Numbered from the stretch's first letter, positions 45,860 through 55,383 are shown. The stretch is 64,000 bases of DNA from Erythrobacter sp. SD-21 (GCF_000181515.1 NZ_ABCG01000010.1:1-64000); one strand, 5' to 3'. Notes: generated by a model not told the origin, from the letters alone. Program-made: numbers and translations.

Positions 45860-45907
45860 GGGCCAAGCCTGTAGCGAATGGCGCGGCTTGTCGATAGGGA
45901 GGAGCGC

Positions 45908-47371
45908 ATGGGAGAGAAAATTCTGGTCCTCGACGCGGGGACGACTTCGACACGGGCGATGGTTTTTGATGCAGCGGGATGCATGGAACGCGTTGCGCAG
46001 GCGGAACTGACGCAGCATTACCCCAGGCCCGGCTGGGTCGAGCACAACGCGGCCGAGATATGGGACAAGACGCTCGCCTGCATGCGCGAGGCGGTCGGCG
46101 ATGGCGCAGAGGCCATCGCGGCCATCGGGATCACCAACCAGCGCGAAACCGTGGTCGCATGGGACCGCGAGACAGGCGAGCCGCTGGCGCGCGCAATCGT
46201 GTGGCAGGACCGGCGCACGGCCGATTTCTGCGCGCGGTTGAAGGACGTGGGGCACGAGGCCGAGGTGCAAAAGCGCACCGGCCTCCTGCTCGATCCCTAT
46301 TTTTCCGGCACCAAGATGCGTTGGCTGCTCGACCACGACGAACGCGTGAAGCGCGCATCCGACGAAGGGCGTCTGGCCTTCGGCACAGTCGAGAGTTGGC
46401 TGGTCTACAAGCTGTCGGGCGGCACCCATGTAAGCGACGCCAGCAACGCTAGCCGGACGCTGCTGCTCGCGCTCGACGGCGCGCAGTTCGACGCTGGGCT
46501 GTGCGAGCTTTTCGGCGTGCCGGCCGCCAGCCTTCCCAAGGTCGTCGACACGCATGGCCGGCTTGCCGAATGCGGGGCCGAGTGGCTGGGACGGGCGATT
46601 CCGATCTCGGGGCTGGTGGGCGACCAGCAATCGGCCACGATCGGTCAAGGCTGCCTCTCCTTCGGGGAAACCAAGGCGACCTATGGCACCGGGGCCTTCG
46701 TCCTGACCAATAAGGGGCAGAACATCCCGCGCTCCGAACATCGCCTGCTCGGCACGGTGCTGCACCAGTCGAGCGGCACGCGGACTTATGCGCTGGAAGG
46801 CGCCTGCTTCGTAGCCGGTAGCCTCGTCCAGTACCTGCGCGACCAGCTCGGCCTGATCGGCAGCGCGGCGGAGACGGAAGAACTGGCGCGCTCCATCGAG
46901 GACAGCGGCGAGGTGGTGATCGTGCCTGCGCTGGCCGGGCTTGGCGCGCCGCACTGGAAGCCCGATGCGCGAGGCGTGATCTCAGGTCTCAGTTTCGCCA
47001 GCGGACGGGCGCAGATTGCCCGCGCAGCACTGGAGGCCATGGCGCATCAGACGCACGACCTCGCGACCGCCTTTGCCGGCGACGGCGCGGCCTGGACCAG
47101 CCTCAAGATCGATGGCGGGATGAGCGCGAATGAATGGATGGCGCAAGACCTTGCCGATATTCTGGATCTCGAAGTCGAGCGTCCCGATTTCGTCGAGACC
47201 ACTGCGCTGGGCGCAGCGATTTGCGCCAGCGTGGGCGCGGGGATTTATGCGTCGCTGGAAGAGGCTGCGCAGGCTATGCGCGGCGAAACGCGGGTGTTCA
47301 CCCCGGATATGGCAGAAGAGGTTAGGAAGGACCGGCTGGCGCGCTACGCCCGCGCTCTATCGGTCGCTTAA
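45908..47371 (+). CDS. glpK: Glycerol kinase
   Basis: GlpK makes sn-glycerol-3-phosphate from glycerol and ATP. The 487-residue protein has the FGGY-kinase opening VLDAGTTSTRAMVFD, the glycerol-site region GWVEHNAAEIWDKT, and GLVGDQQSATIGQGCLSFGETKATYGTGAFVL (abridged) near residue 240. I chose the ATG at 45908, which follows GGGAGGAG; the frame from 45878 adds ten unconserved residues. No glpF or glpD is adjacent. Its stop interlocks with that of the convergent rcdA gene. Confidence 0.95.
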   Translation: MGEKILVLDAGTTSTRAMVFDAAGCMERVAQAELTQHYPRPGWVEHNAAEIWDKTLACMREAVGDGAEAIAAIGITNQRETVVAWDRETGEPLARAIVWQDRRTADFCARLKDVGHEAEVQKRTGLLLDPYFSGTKMRWLLDHDERVKRASDEGRLAFGTVESWLVYKLSGGTHVSDASNASRTLLLALDGAQFDAGLCELFGVPAASLPKVVDTHGRLAECGAEWLGRAIPISGLVGDQQSATIGQGCLSFGETKATYGTGAFVLTNKGQNIPRSEHRLLGTVLHQSSGTRTYALEGACFVAGSLVQYLRDQLGLIGSAAETEELARSIEDSGEVVIVPALAGLGAPHWKPDARGVISGLSFASGRAQIARAALEAMAHQTHDLATAFAGDGAAWTSLKIDGGMSANEWMAQDLADILDLEVERPDFVETTALGAAICASVGAGIYASLEEAAQAMRGETRVFTPDMAEEVRKDRLARYARALSVA

Positions 47372-47826
47372 CGGCCGGCGAAAGCCTGCGCGATGCGGCC
47401 CTGCATGTCGCTGACCGGGTCTTTCGCGCTTTCGATCTGGCGCTGTTCTTCGTCGAGCCGCGCGACGCGGGCGTGGAGCCGCTCGGTGTCGCGGATCAGC
47501 GCGCGGGTTGCCAGTTCCAGCTTTTCCATGTTCGCCGGGTCGGAGGGGCGTTCTTCGCCTAGCGTCCCGTGGCGCAGCAATTGCAGCTTGGTCAGCTCGC
47601 CCGCGTGATAAGCGCGCTGGTTGAGCAACCATGCCAGGACATGCATCACCCGCGTTGTGGTGCGCAGCCCTTCGATGGAAAGCGCGATACGCACTTCGTC
47701 GGGCGTGTTGTCATGGCTCGCCTCGTCGCGGAGGTCGAACACGGCGCGCGCCTCGTCCGCTAGCGCAAGCGCTTCGGCATAGAGGTCTTCGACAACCTGT
47801 TCGTGAATCGTGCGGTCCATATCCAT
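47368..47826 (-). CDS. rcdA: RcdA/DUF1465 family protein (CtrA degradation adaptor)
   Basis: This 152-residue helical protein belongs to DUF1465. Its studied member, Caulobacter RcdA, helps deliver the cell-cycle regulator CtrA to ClpXP. The sequence reads as a three-helix bundle: TIHEQVVEDLYAEALALADEA, TTTRVMHVLAWLLNQRAY (abridged) and ALIRDTERLHARVARLDEEQRQIE. The ATG at 47826 is the best start; the track frame upstream to 47865 adds leader. It shares the palindrome TTAA with the glpK stop. Role in this organism is inferred from family. Confidence 0.85.
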   Translation of the reverse strand: MDMDRTIHEQVVEDLYAEALALADEARAVFDLRDEASHDNTPDEVRIALSIEGLRTTTRVMHVLAWLLNQRAYHAGELTKLQLLRHGTLGEERPSDPANMEKLELATRALIRDTERLHARVARLDEEQRQIESAKDPVSDMQGRIAQAFAGR

Positions 47827-47901
47827 CGTAAACGTGAAGGTACCGCGAATGCTCCGCAAGCCCAAGGTTTCCGGATGCGGTGTCCCGTGGTGGAACGGTG
47901 A

Positions 47902-48108
47902 TCAAGCGATGATGTCGGGGATGAGATTGTCCTCGATCGCCGAAATCCGGTCCTTCAGTTGCAGCTTGCGCTTTTTCAGTCGCGCGATCTGCAACTGGTC
48001 GACGAAACCGCCATCGCCTGCCTCGCTCAGCGCCGCGATCGCGACATCGAGGTCGCGGTGCTCGCTCTTGAGCGCTTCCAGGCGCTTGCGAAGTTCCTGC
48101 TCGTTCAC
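47902..48108 (-). CDS. DUF465/YdcH-like small coiled-coil protein
   Basis: This 68-residue protein is charged and almost entirely helical (LRKRLEALKSEHRDLDVAIAAL, abridged; IARLKKRKLQLKDRISAIEDN), the pattern of the DUF465/YdcH family, whose function is unknown. It lies 75 bases upstream of rcdA on the same strand. A 51-residue relative is read divergently, 150 bases away. Confidence 0.85.
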   Translation of the reverse strand: MNEQELRKRLEALKSEHRDLDVAIAALSEAGDGGFVDQLQIARLKKRKLQLKDRISAIEDNLIPDIIA

Positions 48109-48258
48109 CGTCGTCGTCCCCGTATCTCGCTTTGTCGCATGGCGTTTCTACGGGGGTTTGTAAATTCGCCAAGCTATGGTTTGATACTGAAAGGCGGCGC
48201 GTGCCGCGATGCACGAGTCGCTTCCAACGGGGTCGAAACCGTAAGAAGGAGCTAACCT

Positions 48259-48414
48259 ATGCAATCATCCCATGTCGCCGCACTCAAGGCCAAGCATGCA
48301 GGGCTCGAAGCCCGGTTGCACAGCGAACAGGCAAGGCCTTCGCCCGACATCGCGATGATCCAGCAGCTCAAGAAGCAGAAGCTCAGGCTTAAGGAAGAAA
48401 TAGCCGCCAACTGA
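48259..48414 (+). CDS. Very short DUF465/YdcH-like protein
   Basis: This 51-residue frame begins MQSSHVAALKAKHAGLEARL and ends MIQQLKKQKLRLKEEIAAN. It has the same heptad pattern and the same LKKQKLRLKEEI-type closing helix as the neighbouring DUF465 protein, so it is a second, shortened family member rather than noise. GAAGGAG lies eight bases before the ATG, and a hairpin follows the stop. Confidence 0.75.
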   Translation: MQSSHVAALKAKHAGLEARLHSEQARPSPDIAMIQQLKKQKLRLKEEIAAN

Positions 48415-48434
48415 GGCGCGCTAGCGATAGCGCT

Positions 48435-48475
48435 AGCGGGGCGGACAGAATTTGCTTCGTTCGCCCCGCTTCCGC
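48435..48475 (+). terminator. Probable terminator after the short DUF465 gene
   Basis: A perfect 9-bp stem, AGCGGGGCG (48435-48443) with CGCCCCGCT (48462-48470), has an 18-base loop. A T-run appears only some 14 bases later (ACTTTTT near 48485), so termination may be inefficient. Confidence 0.45.
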
Positions 48476-48504
48476 TGCCCTTACTTTTTGCTATAGCTGG
48501 CCCC

Positions 48505-50775
48505 ATGTCAGCTGCCGCTTCCGCCCGCCAGATCCTCACGCGCCTGCACGAGGTCATGGCCGGACGTCATCACGCCCAGCATAAACTCGACCGCGTGGTC
48601 GACATCATTGCCGACAGCCTGACGAGCGAGGTGTGCTCGATCTACCTGCTGCGCGATGGCGAGCTGGAGCTTTACGCGACCCATGGTCTCAACCCGGAGG
48701 CGGTCCACGTCACGCGCATGGCTGTGGGCGAAGGCCTCACCGGCACGATCGCGAAGAATATCGAAACGCTGAACTTGGCCGAGGCGAAGGCGCATCCCGA
48801 CTTCCTTTACCGCCCCGAAACGGGCGAAGAAAAGTTCCACTCCTTTGCCGGCGTGCCCATCGTTTACCGCGAGCGGTCGGTGGGGGTGCTCTGCGTCCAG
48901 CATGTCGAACCGCGCCGCTACGAGGATGTCGAGATCGAGGCACTGCAGACCACCGCAATGGTGCTGAGCGAACTGATCGCCCACAAGGAGCTGGTCGATG
49001 ACCAGGAAGCGATCGACCTCGACGAAGTCTCGATCGAATGCGAAGTCTTCGAAGGGCTGACGCTGGTGAAAGGGCTGGCCGAAGGGCAAGCCGTGTTCCA
49101 CCAGCCGCGGATCGAGATCGATCAGGTGGTGGCCGAGGATATCGAGGCCGAACGCCAGCGCGTCTACCGCGCCTTCGACAAGATGCGCGACCAGATCGAC
49201 GCGATGGGCCGCGAGCCGGAATTCGGCAAGGGCGGCGAGCATGTCGAGGTGCTCGAGACCTACAAGATGTTCGCCTATGACGAGGGCTGGAGCCGCCGCA
49301 TCAACGAGGCGATCGACAGCGGTCTCACCGCCGAAGCCGCCATCGAGCGCGTCCAGCAGCGCACCCGCATGCGCATGCGCGAGATCGACGATCCGCTGCT
49401 GGCCGACCGGATGCATGATCTGGAGGATCTGTCCAACCGCCTGTTGCGCATCGTTTCGGGCCAGCTCGGCACGGCGGCCAGCCAGGGGCTGCGGCGCGAC
49501 ACCATCCTCTTCGCGCGCAATCTCGGCCCGGCCGAATTGCTCGAATACGATCGGCGGCGCCTCAAGGGCGTGGTGCTGGAAGAGGGATCGCTGACGGCGC
49601 ACGTGGTGATCGTGGCACGCGCCATGGGTATCCCAGTTCTTGGCCGGGTTCCGCGGGTTCGCTCGCGCGTGTCCGAAGGCGACCCGGTGCTGGTCGATGC
49701 CGACAAGGGCACCGTCACCCTGCGTCCCTCTCAGCCGCTGCTCGAGGCCTTCGACGCGCGCTTTGCCAAGAGCAAGGAGCGCGCCGCCACATATGCCGAA
49801 CTGCGCGATGTCGAACCCTTCACCCGAGATGGCACGCGGATCACGGTGATGATGAACGCGGGCCTGCGCGACGATGTCAGCGCGCTGCAGCTGACCGGCG
49901 CCGACGGGATCGGCCTCTTCCGGACCGAATTCCAGTTCCTCGTCTCATCAACTCTCCCGGCGCGCGAACGCCAGCAGCGGCTGTATCGCGACGTGCTCGA
50001 TGCCGCCGATGGCAAGCCGGTGGTCTTCCGTACGGTCGACATCGGCGGCGACAAGGCAGTGCCCTATCTTGCCAATGATACGGCGGAAAAGGACGAAAAC
50101 CCCGCGATGGGCTGGCGCGCTCTGCGTCTTTCGCTCGAACGCGACGGCCTGCTCAAGGCGCAGGCGCGCGCGCTGCTGGAGGCGGCGGCCGGCCGCAAGC
50201 TTTCGGTCATGTTCCCGATGGTGTCCGAGCCGTGGGAATTCGATGCCGCCAAGGCAATTTTCGAGGAGCAGGCCGATTGGCTGCGCGACCGGCGCAAGCT
50301 CATGCCCGAGACGATCGAATACGGCTGCATGCTCGAAGTCCCCTCGCTCGCCGAGGTGCTCGACCTGCTTTTGCCGCGAGTCTCCTTTATTTCGATCGGC
50401 ACGAACGATCTCACCCAGTTCCTCTTCGCCGCCGACCGTGCGAATCCCAAGCTGGCCGAGCGTTACGACTGGCTCAGTCCGGCAATCTTGCGCTTTCTGG
50501 CGCGAATTTCTAAGCAGGTCGTGGGCAGCCAAGTGCGCGTCGGTGTCTGCGGGGAGATGGGCGGGCGCAGACTGGAGGCGCTGGCGCTGATGGCACTTGG
50601 TTACACCCGGTTTTCGATCACGCCGGCAGCTGTCGGCCCGATCAAGGAACTGGTGCGCAAGGTCTATCTGCCCGATCTAAAGACCCAGATGCAGCAATGG
50701 CTGATGAGCCCGCCGCTCGACATGCGCCTTGCGCTGACGGAATGGGCAGTCAAGAACGACATCGATCTCGACTGA
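48505..50775 (+). CDS. ptsP: Phosphoenolpyruvate-protein phosphotransferase PtsP (enzyme I-Ntr)
   Basis: PtsP passes phosphate from phosphoenolpyruvate to NPr in the nitrogen-related PTS, a regulatory relay. The 756-residue length fits. An N-terminal GAF domain (about 15-155) is followed by the enzyme I N-domain, the phospho-His region EEGSLTAHVVIVARAMGIPVLG, and the PEP-binding barrel with GIGLFRTEFQFL, KPVVFRTVDIGGDK and VGVCGEMGG. No ptsN or ptsO lies in this window. Confidence 0.95.
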   Translation: MSAAASARQILTRLHEVMAGRHHAQHKLDRVVDIIADSLTSEVCSIYLLRDGELELYATHGLNPEAVHVTRMAVGEGLTGTIAKNIETLNLAEAKAHPDFLYRPETGEEKFHSFAGVPIVYRERSVGVLCVQHVEPRRYEDVEIEALQTTAMVLSELIAHKELVDDQEAIDLDEVSIECEVFEGLTLVKGLAEGQAVFHQPRIEIDQVVAEDIEAERQRVYRAFDKMRDQIDAMGREPEFGKGGEHVEVLETYKMFAYDEGWSRRINEAIDSGLTAEAAIERVQQRTRMRMREIDDPLLADRMHDLEDLSNRLLRIVSGQLGTAASQGLRRDTILFARNLGPAELLEYDRRRLKGVVLEEGSLTAHVVIVARAMGIPVLGRVPRVRSRVSEGDPVLVDADKGTVTLRPSQPLLEAFDARFAKSKERAATYAELRDVEPFTRDGTRITVMMNAGLRDDVSALQLTGADGIGLFRTEFQFLVSSTLPARERQQRLYRDVLDAADGKPVVFRTVDIGGDKAVPYLANDTAEKDENPAMGWRALRLSLERDGLLKAQARALLEAAAGRKLSVMFPMVSEPWEFDAAKAIFEEQADWLRDRRKLMPETIEYGCMLEVPSLAEVLDLLLPRVSFISIGTNDLTQFLFAADRANPKLAERYDWLSPAILRFLARISKQVVGSQVRVGVCGEMGGRRLEALALMALGYTRFSITPAAVGPIKELVRKVYLPDLKTQMQQWLMSPPLDMRLALTEWAVKNDIDLD

Positions 50776-50835
50776 TTTCGTCTCTTTTGCCGCGCAATTC
50801 GTCGGTTTCCCGCGCATAGGGCTGGGGCGAGCAGG

Positions 50836-50864
50836 TTGACAAGCGCGACCGGCGTCTTTCTCAA
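50836..50864 (+). promoter_or_regulatory. Candidate promoter of the RodZ-like gene
   Basis: A perfect TTGACA (50836-50841) lies 77 bases before the gene, but the hexamer 17 bases on, TCTCAA, is a poor -10. A small hairpin (GCGGG-AACA-CCCGC, 50879-50892) then falls in the 5' leader, about 25 bases before the start codon. Confidence 0.3.
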
Positions 50865-50917
50865 CAAACCCAGTCGGAGCGGGAACACCCGCGGGGTTTC
50901 AGGTATTCGGGATTCGC

Positions 50918-51754
50918 ATGGAAGAAGAAGACGGCATCGTCGAAAACACGCCCGCGCCCAAACAGCGCGTTGGTGAGCGCTTGCGCGAAGCGCGTGAGGC
51001 CAAGGGGCTCGACATCGATCAGGTCGCTGCCGAAACGCGCATACCAAAGCGTCATCTGGAGACGATCGAGGCGGGCAATTTCTCCGCGCTTCCTTCGCGG
51101 ACCTATGCGATCGGCTTCACCCGCACCTATGCGCGCACGCTCGGCCTCGACGAAAAGGACGTGCTCGACCATGTGCGCGAGGAATTGGCGGAGGGCGATC
51201 CCAACGCGGTCGAGAAGCCGACCAAGTTCGAGCCGGGCGACCCGGCACGCGTTCCCGGTCGCGGCCTCGCGTGGTTCGCAGTGCTCGCCGCCGTGATTTT
51301 GCTGGGCGGCGTCTACGCCTTCTATTCGAGCTATTTCGCCCCCGGCCTTGGCCCCGCACCGCTGGAGGACCCCGAAGCGCAGGTCGCTGCGAACGAAGCG
51401 CCCCAGCAGGCTGCGACGCCCGCGCCGCAGCCGACCGGCGGCCCCGTCGTGTTCACCAGCGAAATGGACGATACCTGGGTCAAGTTCTACGACGCCAGCG
51501 GCACGCGCCTCTTCGAAGCGCAGATGGCCGAAGGCGACAGCTTCACCATTCCCGAGGATGCCGAAGGTCCGCAGATCTGGACCGGGCGTCCCTATGCGCT
51601 CGCCATTACCATCGGCGGCCGCAGCGTTCGCAAGCTGACCGAGGAAGATACGGTGGTGAAGGATGTCCCGGTAACGGCCGAAGCGCTGCTCGCCCGTGAC
51701 GAGCCCGAAGCGGAAGCTGCTCCGGCGACCGCCGCCACGCCCAGCGACACTTGA
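50918..51754 (+). CDS. RodZ-like cytoskeleton-associated protein
   Basis: This 278-residue protein has the RodZ plan. An N-terminal helix-turn-helix domain (GERLREAREAKGLDIDQVAAET, abridged, about residues 14-75) is followed by a single helix at about 109-131 and a Pro-rich linker. The C-terminal periplasmic DUF4115 domain includes FTSEMDDTWVKFYDASG and IGGRSVRKLTEEDTVVKDVPV. RodZ links MreB filaments to the envelope in rods; some alphaproteobacterial copies are uncharacterised. The ATG at 50918 starts a short acidic leader typical of the family. Confidence 0.88.
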   Translation: MEEEDGIVENTPAPKQRVGERLREAREAKGLDIDQVAAETRIPKRHLETIEAGNFSALPSRTYAIGFTRTYARTLGLDEKDVLDHVREELAEGDPNAVEKPTKFEPGDPARVPGRGLAWFAVLAAVILLGGVYAFYSSYFAPGLGPAPLEDPEAQVAANEAPQQAATPAPQPTGGPVVFTSEMDDTWVKFYDASGTRLFEAQMAEGDSFTIPEDAEGPQIWTGRPYALAITIGGRSVRKLTEEDTVVKDVPVTAEALLARDEPEAEAAPATAATPSDT

Positions 51755-51863
51755 TCTTGGCTTCCATCCAGCGGCGGATATCCGCTTTCATCCCCTCGAC
51801 AGCTTCGCGGGGCTAGGCCATTTCTGTCACCATGAATTCTCCAAACGGGAGCACGCACCTATC

Positions 51864-52787
51864 ATGATCGCACGCAGCGCACGCGCCTTTGGCCTCGGCG
51901 GGATCGCCATGGCCCTTATCGCCACTTCCATGCCCGCCATGGCGCAGGACAGCGACGAAACGCGCATCCGCAAGCTGGAAGCCGAAGTCCGCGCTCTCCA
52001 GCGCAAGGTCTTTCCGGGCGGCGACGGGCGGTATTTCGAGCCGCAGATCACGGCACCCGCAGCTACTGCAAATCCGGCCCAGCCTGCAGCGACATCGACT
52101 ACGGCGGTGACCGACATTCTCGCCCGCCTCGATGCGTTGGAAACCCAGCTTCAGCGATTGACTGCGCAATATGAGGTGGGCACCAACGCCATGCGCCTGC
52201 TTGAAGAACGGGTGGAGGCGCTAGAGGCCGCCAAGGCGCCTGTTCCGTCCGTGACTCCTGCAAACACGCCTTCGGCCGCCGCCAATCCGGCAAGTTCCAC
52301 GACATCGCCGGCGACGCCCGCAGCTACGACCCGCGCAGCCGCCCCCGATCCGGCGCGTGTCGCGGCTGTCCAGGCAATCACCAAGCCCGCTACGGGCGAT
52401 GCCGGCGACGATGAATATTCCTATGGCTTCCGCTTGTGGGACGCCGGCTTCTTTCCCGAAGCCCAGCAGCAGCTGACCCTGTTCGTGGAACAGCACCCCA
52501 ATCATTCGCGTGTGAGCTATGGCCGCAACCTGCTCGGCCGCGCCTATCTCGACGATGGCAAGCCGACCGAGGCAGCGCCGTGGTTCCTGCGCAATTATCA
52601 GGCCGACAAGAACGGTGCGCGCGCCGGGGACAGCCTGCTGTTCCTCGCCGAGGCGATGATTGCCTTGAAGGACACGGGTCGCGCCTGCATCGCTCTGTCG
52701 GAATTTGGCGAAACCTATCCGGCGCTCGCCACCGGCCGCTTGTCGGGTCAATACGCGACCGCGCGCAGCAAGGTTACCTGCAACTAA
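51864..52787 (+). CDS. CpoB/YbgF-like periplasmic TPR protein
   Basis: This 307-residue protein has a signal peptide (residues 1-28, ending AMAQ), a coiled-coil segment (TRIRKLEAEVRALQRKV), an Ala/Pro-rich linker, and C-terminal tetratricopeptide-like repeats (YGFRLWDAGFFPEAQQQLTLFVEQHPNHS, abridged). That order matches CpoB/YbgF, which coordinates outer-membrane constriction with cell-wall synthesis, usually next to tol-pal. Here tol-pal is absent, but the adjacent tilS matches the order in related genomes. The ATG at 51864 begins the signal peptide. Confidence 0.85.
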   Translation: MIARSARAFGLGGIAMALIATSMPAMAQDSDETRIRKLEAEVRALQRKVFPGGDGRYFEPQITAPAATANPAQPAATSTTAVTDILARLDALETQLQRLTAQYEVGTNAMRLLEERVEALEAAKAPVPSVTPANTPSAAANPASSTTSPATPAATTRAAAPDPARVAAVQAITKPATGDAGDDEYSYGFRLWDAGFFPEAQQQLTLFVEQHPNHSRVSYGRNLLGRAYLDDGKPTEAAPWFLRNYQADKNGARAGDSLLFLAEAMIALKDTGRACIALSEFGETYPALATGRLSGQYATARSKVTCN

Positions 52788-52788
52788 G

Positions 52789-53766
52789 ATGGCGCTGGCG
52801 CCGGAACTGGTAGAGCGGTTCCGGCAGGACCTGGCACGCGTCTGGACGCTCGACGAGGGCGAGAAAATGGGCATCGCGTTCTCGGGCGGGCCGGACAGTC
52901 TGGCGCTCCTGCTTCTAGCGGTAGAGGCGCTGCCCGGGAGCGTCGAGGCAGCGACGGTCGACCATGGACTGCGCGCCGAAAGCGCCGAAGAGGCGCGGAA
53001 TGCGGCGCGGATTTGCGAAGCGCTGGGCATGCCGCACGAGACACTCTCCGTGACCATACCGCACGGCAATGTGCAGGCCGAGGCCCGGCACGCGCGGTAC
53101 GAGGCGCTGGCGGAATGGGCGGAACGGCGCTCGCTCGATTACATTGCGACCGCTCACCATGCCGACGATCAGGCCGAGACCTTTCTGATGCGCGCCAACC
53201 GCAGCAGCGGGCTATCGGGGCTTGCAGCGGTAAGGGCGGCGACGTCGCTGGGTGAGGGCGACCTGATCGTCCTGCGCCCACTGCTGCCATGGCGTCGGTC
53301 GGCGCTGGAGGACATCGCGCGAGACAGCGGCTTTCCCGTCGCCGCCGACCCTTCCAACCTCGACGAGAGCTTCGACCGCGTGCGTATGCGCAAGGGGCTG
53401 GCCGAGGTGGACTTCATCGATGTCGAGGGACTGGCCGGATCGGCCCGCTATCTCGCCGAAATGCAGGACGACATCGACGGCATGGCACTGGAAGAATGGG
53501 TACGGGCGAAAGACGAGGACGGCGCTCCCCATCGCTATCGCCCGTTCGCGCGCTCAGGCGTCGACCGGCCGGTCTTCCTTGCCGAAGTTGTGAAGCTGTT
53601 CTGCGAAGATTTGGGCGCCACGCTGACCCGCAGCGAAGCGCGGCGCATGGTGGACGAACTGCTCGACGAGCGCCCGGTCAATATTGGCGGGATTCAGGCC
53701 CGGCGCGTCGTCGGCGACGATGTCGTATGGACCTTCGCTCCCGAAAACCCGCGAAGGACGGGTTAA
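52789..53766 (+). CDS. tilS: tRNA(Ile)-lysidine synthase, short form
   Basis: TilS adds lysine to the wobble cytidine of tRNA(Ile2) so that it reads AUA. The ATP-pyrophosphatase P-loop SGGPDS is at residues 29-34, followed by TVDHGLRAESAEEARNA and TAHHADDQAETFLMR. At 325 residues it lacks the separate C-terminal substrate-binding domain of longer enzymes, as is common in alphaproteobacteria. It starts one base after the preceding stop, so it is coupled to it, and its stop interlocks with that of the convergent eda gene. Confidence 0.93.
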   Translation: MALAPELVERFRQDLARVWTLDEGEKMGIAFSGGPDSLALLLLAVEALPGSVEAATVDHGLRAESAEEARNAARICEALGMPHETLSVTIPHGNVQAEARHARYEALAEWAERRSLDYIATAHHADDQAETFLMRANRSSGLSGLAAVRAATSLGEGDLIVLRPLLPWRRSALEDIARDSGFPVAADPSNLDESFDRVRMRKGLAEVDFIDVEGLAGSARYLAEMQDDIDGMALEEWVRAKDEDGAPHRYRPFARSGVDRPVFLAEVVKLFCEDLGATLTRSEARRMVDELLDERPVNIGGIQARRVVGDDVVWTFAPENPRRTG

Positions 53767-54377
53767 CCGCCCAGCGCTGCCGCCTCGCGCGCGACCTTTT
53801 CGACCGCTGCCTCATCCACCGCACTACGGGGTGCGACCCAGCTGCCGCCGACACACAACACCGGATCGAAGCCGAGCCAGTCGGGCGCGTTCTCCAGTGT
53901 GATCCCGCCGGTCGGGCAGAAGCGGCACTGGCCGAAGGGCGCAGCGAGCGCTTTGAGGGCAGGCAGGCCGCCCGCGGCCATGGCGGGGAAGAACTTGAAG
54001 TGGGTGAGGCCCAGATCGAGCCCGCGCATGATGTCGCCAGCGTTGGCGATGCCGGGCAGGAAGGGGATGCCTTCGCGGATCGCCGCCTTGCCGAGCGGCT
54101 CGGTAAGGCCGGGCGAGACGATGAATTCGCTGCCTGCGTCGATGGCAGCGGCCAGCTCTTCCTGATTGGTCACGGTGCCCGCGCCGACGATGGCTCCGTC
54201 GACCTTTTTCATCGCGCGGATCGCATCAAGCGCGGCGGGGGTCCGCAAGGTGACTTCGAGCACGCGCAATCCGCCTGCGACTAGAGCGCGAGCCAGCGGC
54301 ACGGCGTGTTCCATCTCGTCGACCACGATCACCGGAATGACCGGCGCGGTCTGCATGATGTCGGCGATATGGGTCAT
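53763..54377 (-). CDS. eda: 2-dehydro-3-deoxyphosphogluconate (KDPG) aldolase
   Basis: Eda splits KDPG into pyruvate and glyceraldehyde-3-phosphate, the last step of the Entner-Doudoroff pathway. The 204-residue TIM barrel has LRVLEVTLRTP with the catalytic Glu and THFKFFPA with the Schiff-base Lys. The ATG at 54377 overlaps the glk stop by four bases (ATGA). It is the last gene of the zwf-edd-glk-eda operon. Confidence 0.95.
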   Translation of the reverse strand: MTHIADIMQTAPVIPVIVVDEMEHAVPLARALVAGGLRVLEVTLRTPAALDAIRAMKKVDGAIVGAGTVTNQEELAAAIDAGSEFIVSPGLTEPLGKAAIREGIPFLPGIANAGDIMRGLDLGLTHFKFFPAMAAGGLPALKALAAPFGQCRFCPTGGITLENAPDWLGFDPVLCVGGSWVAPRSAVDEAAVEKVAREAAALGG

Positions 54378-55348
54378 GCGTGTTCCCTCGCATAGGCGGC
54401 AGCCGCGCCGAATAGGCCCGGTTGCGGATGGGTGATGAGCTTGACGGGGATCGACGCCATCAGCTCCTGGAAGCGGCCCTTGGCCTTGAAACGTTCGGCA
54501 AATCCCGACTTCACCAGCGTCTCGCGTATGCGGTAACCGAGCCCGCCCGCGATCACGACGCCGCCGAAACCGCCCTGCGCAAGCGCGATGTCGCCTGCCA
54601 CGCTGCCCAGCGAAAGGCAGAAGCGGTCGACGGCTGCGGCGGCGAGGCTGTCGCTGCCCTCCTGCCCGCGCGTCCAGATGGCGATATCGTCCTCTTCGGC
54701 GACCGGCTTGCCCTCCATCGCGGCGAGCGTCTGGTAGATGTCGGAGATCGCCGGGCCGGACACCACGCGCTCGATGGAGACGCGGTTGTGGCGCTTGCGC
54801 AGGCGGGCAAGGATCGCGTCCTCGATGCTGTCGAGCGGGGCGAAATCGATGTGCCCGCCCTCGGTCGCCGACACGCGGTAGGTGCCGTCGGGTTCGCGAT
54901 AGAGATGGGCGACGCCAAGCCCGGTGCCGGGGCCGAGCACGCTGAGTCGGCCCGTCGGGGCAAGCGGCTTGTCGGGGCCGGTCAGGTGAATGAACTGGTC
55001 GTCTCCGACCCGCGCCACCGCATGGGCGACCGCTTCGAAATCGTTGACGATGCAATAGCTCTCGACGCCGAGCTTTTCCTTCACCAGCGCGGGGCGAATG
55101 ATCCACGGGTTGTTGGTGAAACGGATGACATCGCCGCCCACCGGCCCGGCAATCGCCATGGCCACGCGCGAAGGCAGGCTGCCGCCCTTGCGGTCGCGAT
55201 AATCTTCCCACGCGGTCTGGAAACTGGCGTGATCCTTGGTGTGGATCGTCTCCGGCTCATCCAGCGTGATCGTGCCATCCTCGTGGATGGTCGCAATCGA
55301 GAAGCGCGCGTGCGTTCCGCCGATATCGACGCTTACCAGTTCCATCAT
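54374..55348 (-). CDS. glk: Glucokinase
   Basis: Glk phosphorylates glucose to glucose-6-phosphate with ATP. The 324-residue protein is of the bacterial glucokinase (COG0837) type: [13 protein letters not shown] at the start, [13 protein letters not shown], and [15 protein letters not shown]. Two ATG codons lie together (55348 and 55345); AGGGGAG lies one base before the first, so the second may be the used start. It lies 35 bases after edd. Confidence 0.94.
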   Translation of the reverse strand: MMELVSVDIGGTHARFSIATIHEDGTITLDEPETIHTKDHASFQTAWEDYRDRKGGSLPSRVAMAIAGPVGGDVIRFTNNPWIIRPALVKEKLGVESYCIVNDFEAVAHAVARVGDDQFIHLTGPDKPLAPTGRLSVLGPGTGLGVAHLYREPDGTYRVSATEGGHIDFAPLDSIEDAILARLRKRHNRVSIERVVSGPAISDIYQTLAAMEGKPVAEEDDIAIWTRGQEGSDSLAAAAVDRFCLSLGSVAGDIALAQGGFGGVVIAGGLGYRIRETLVKSGFAERFKAKGRFQELMASIPVKLITHPQPGLFGAAAAYAREHA

Positions 55349-55383
55349 TCTCCCCTCGGGCTCTTTGCGAGCCTCGTCATTCC

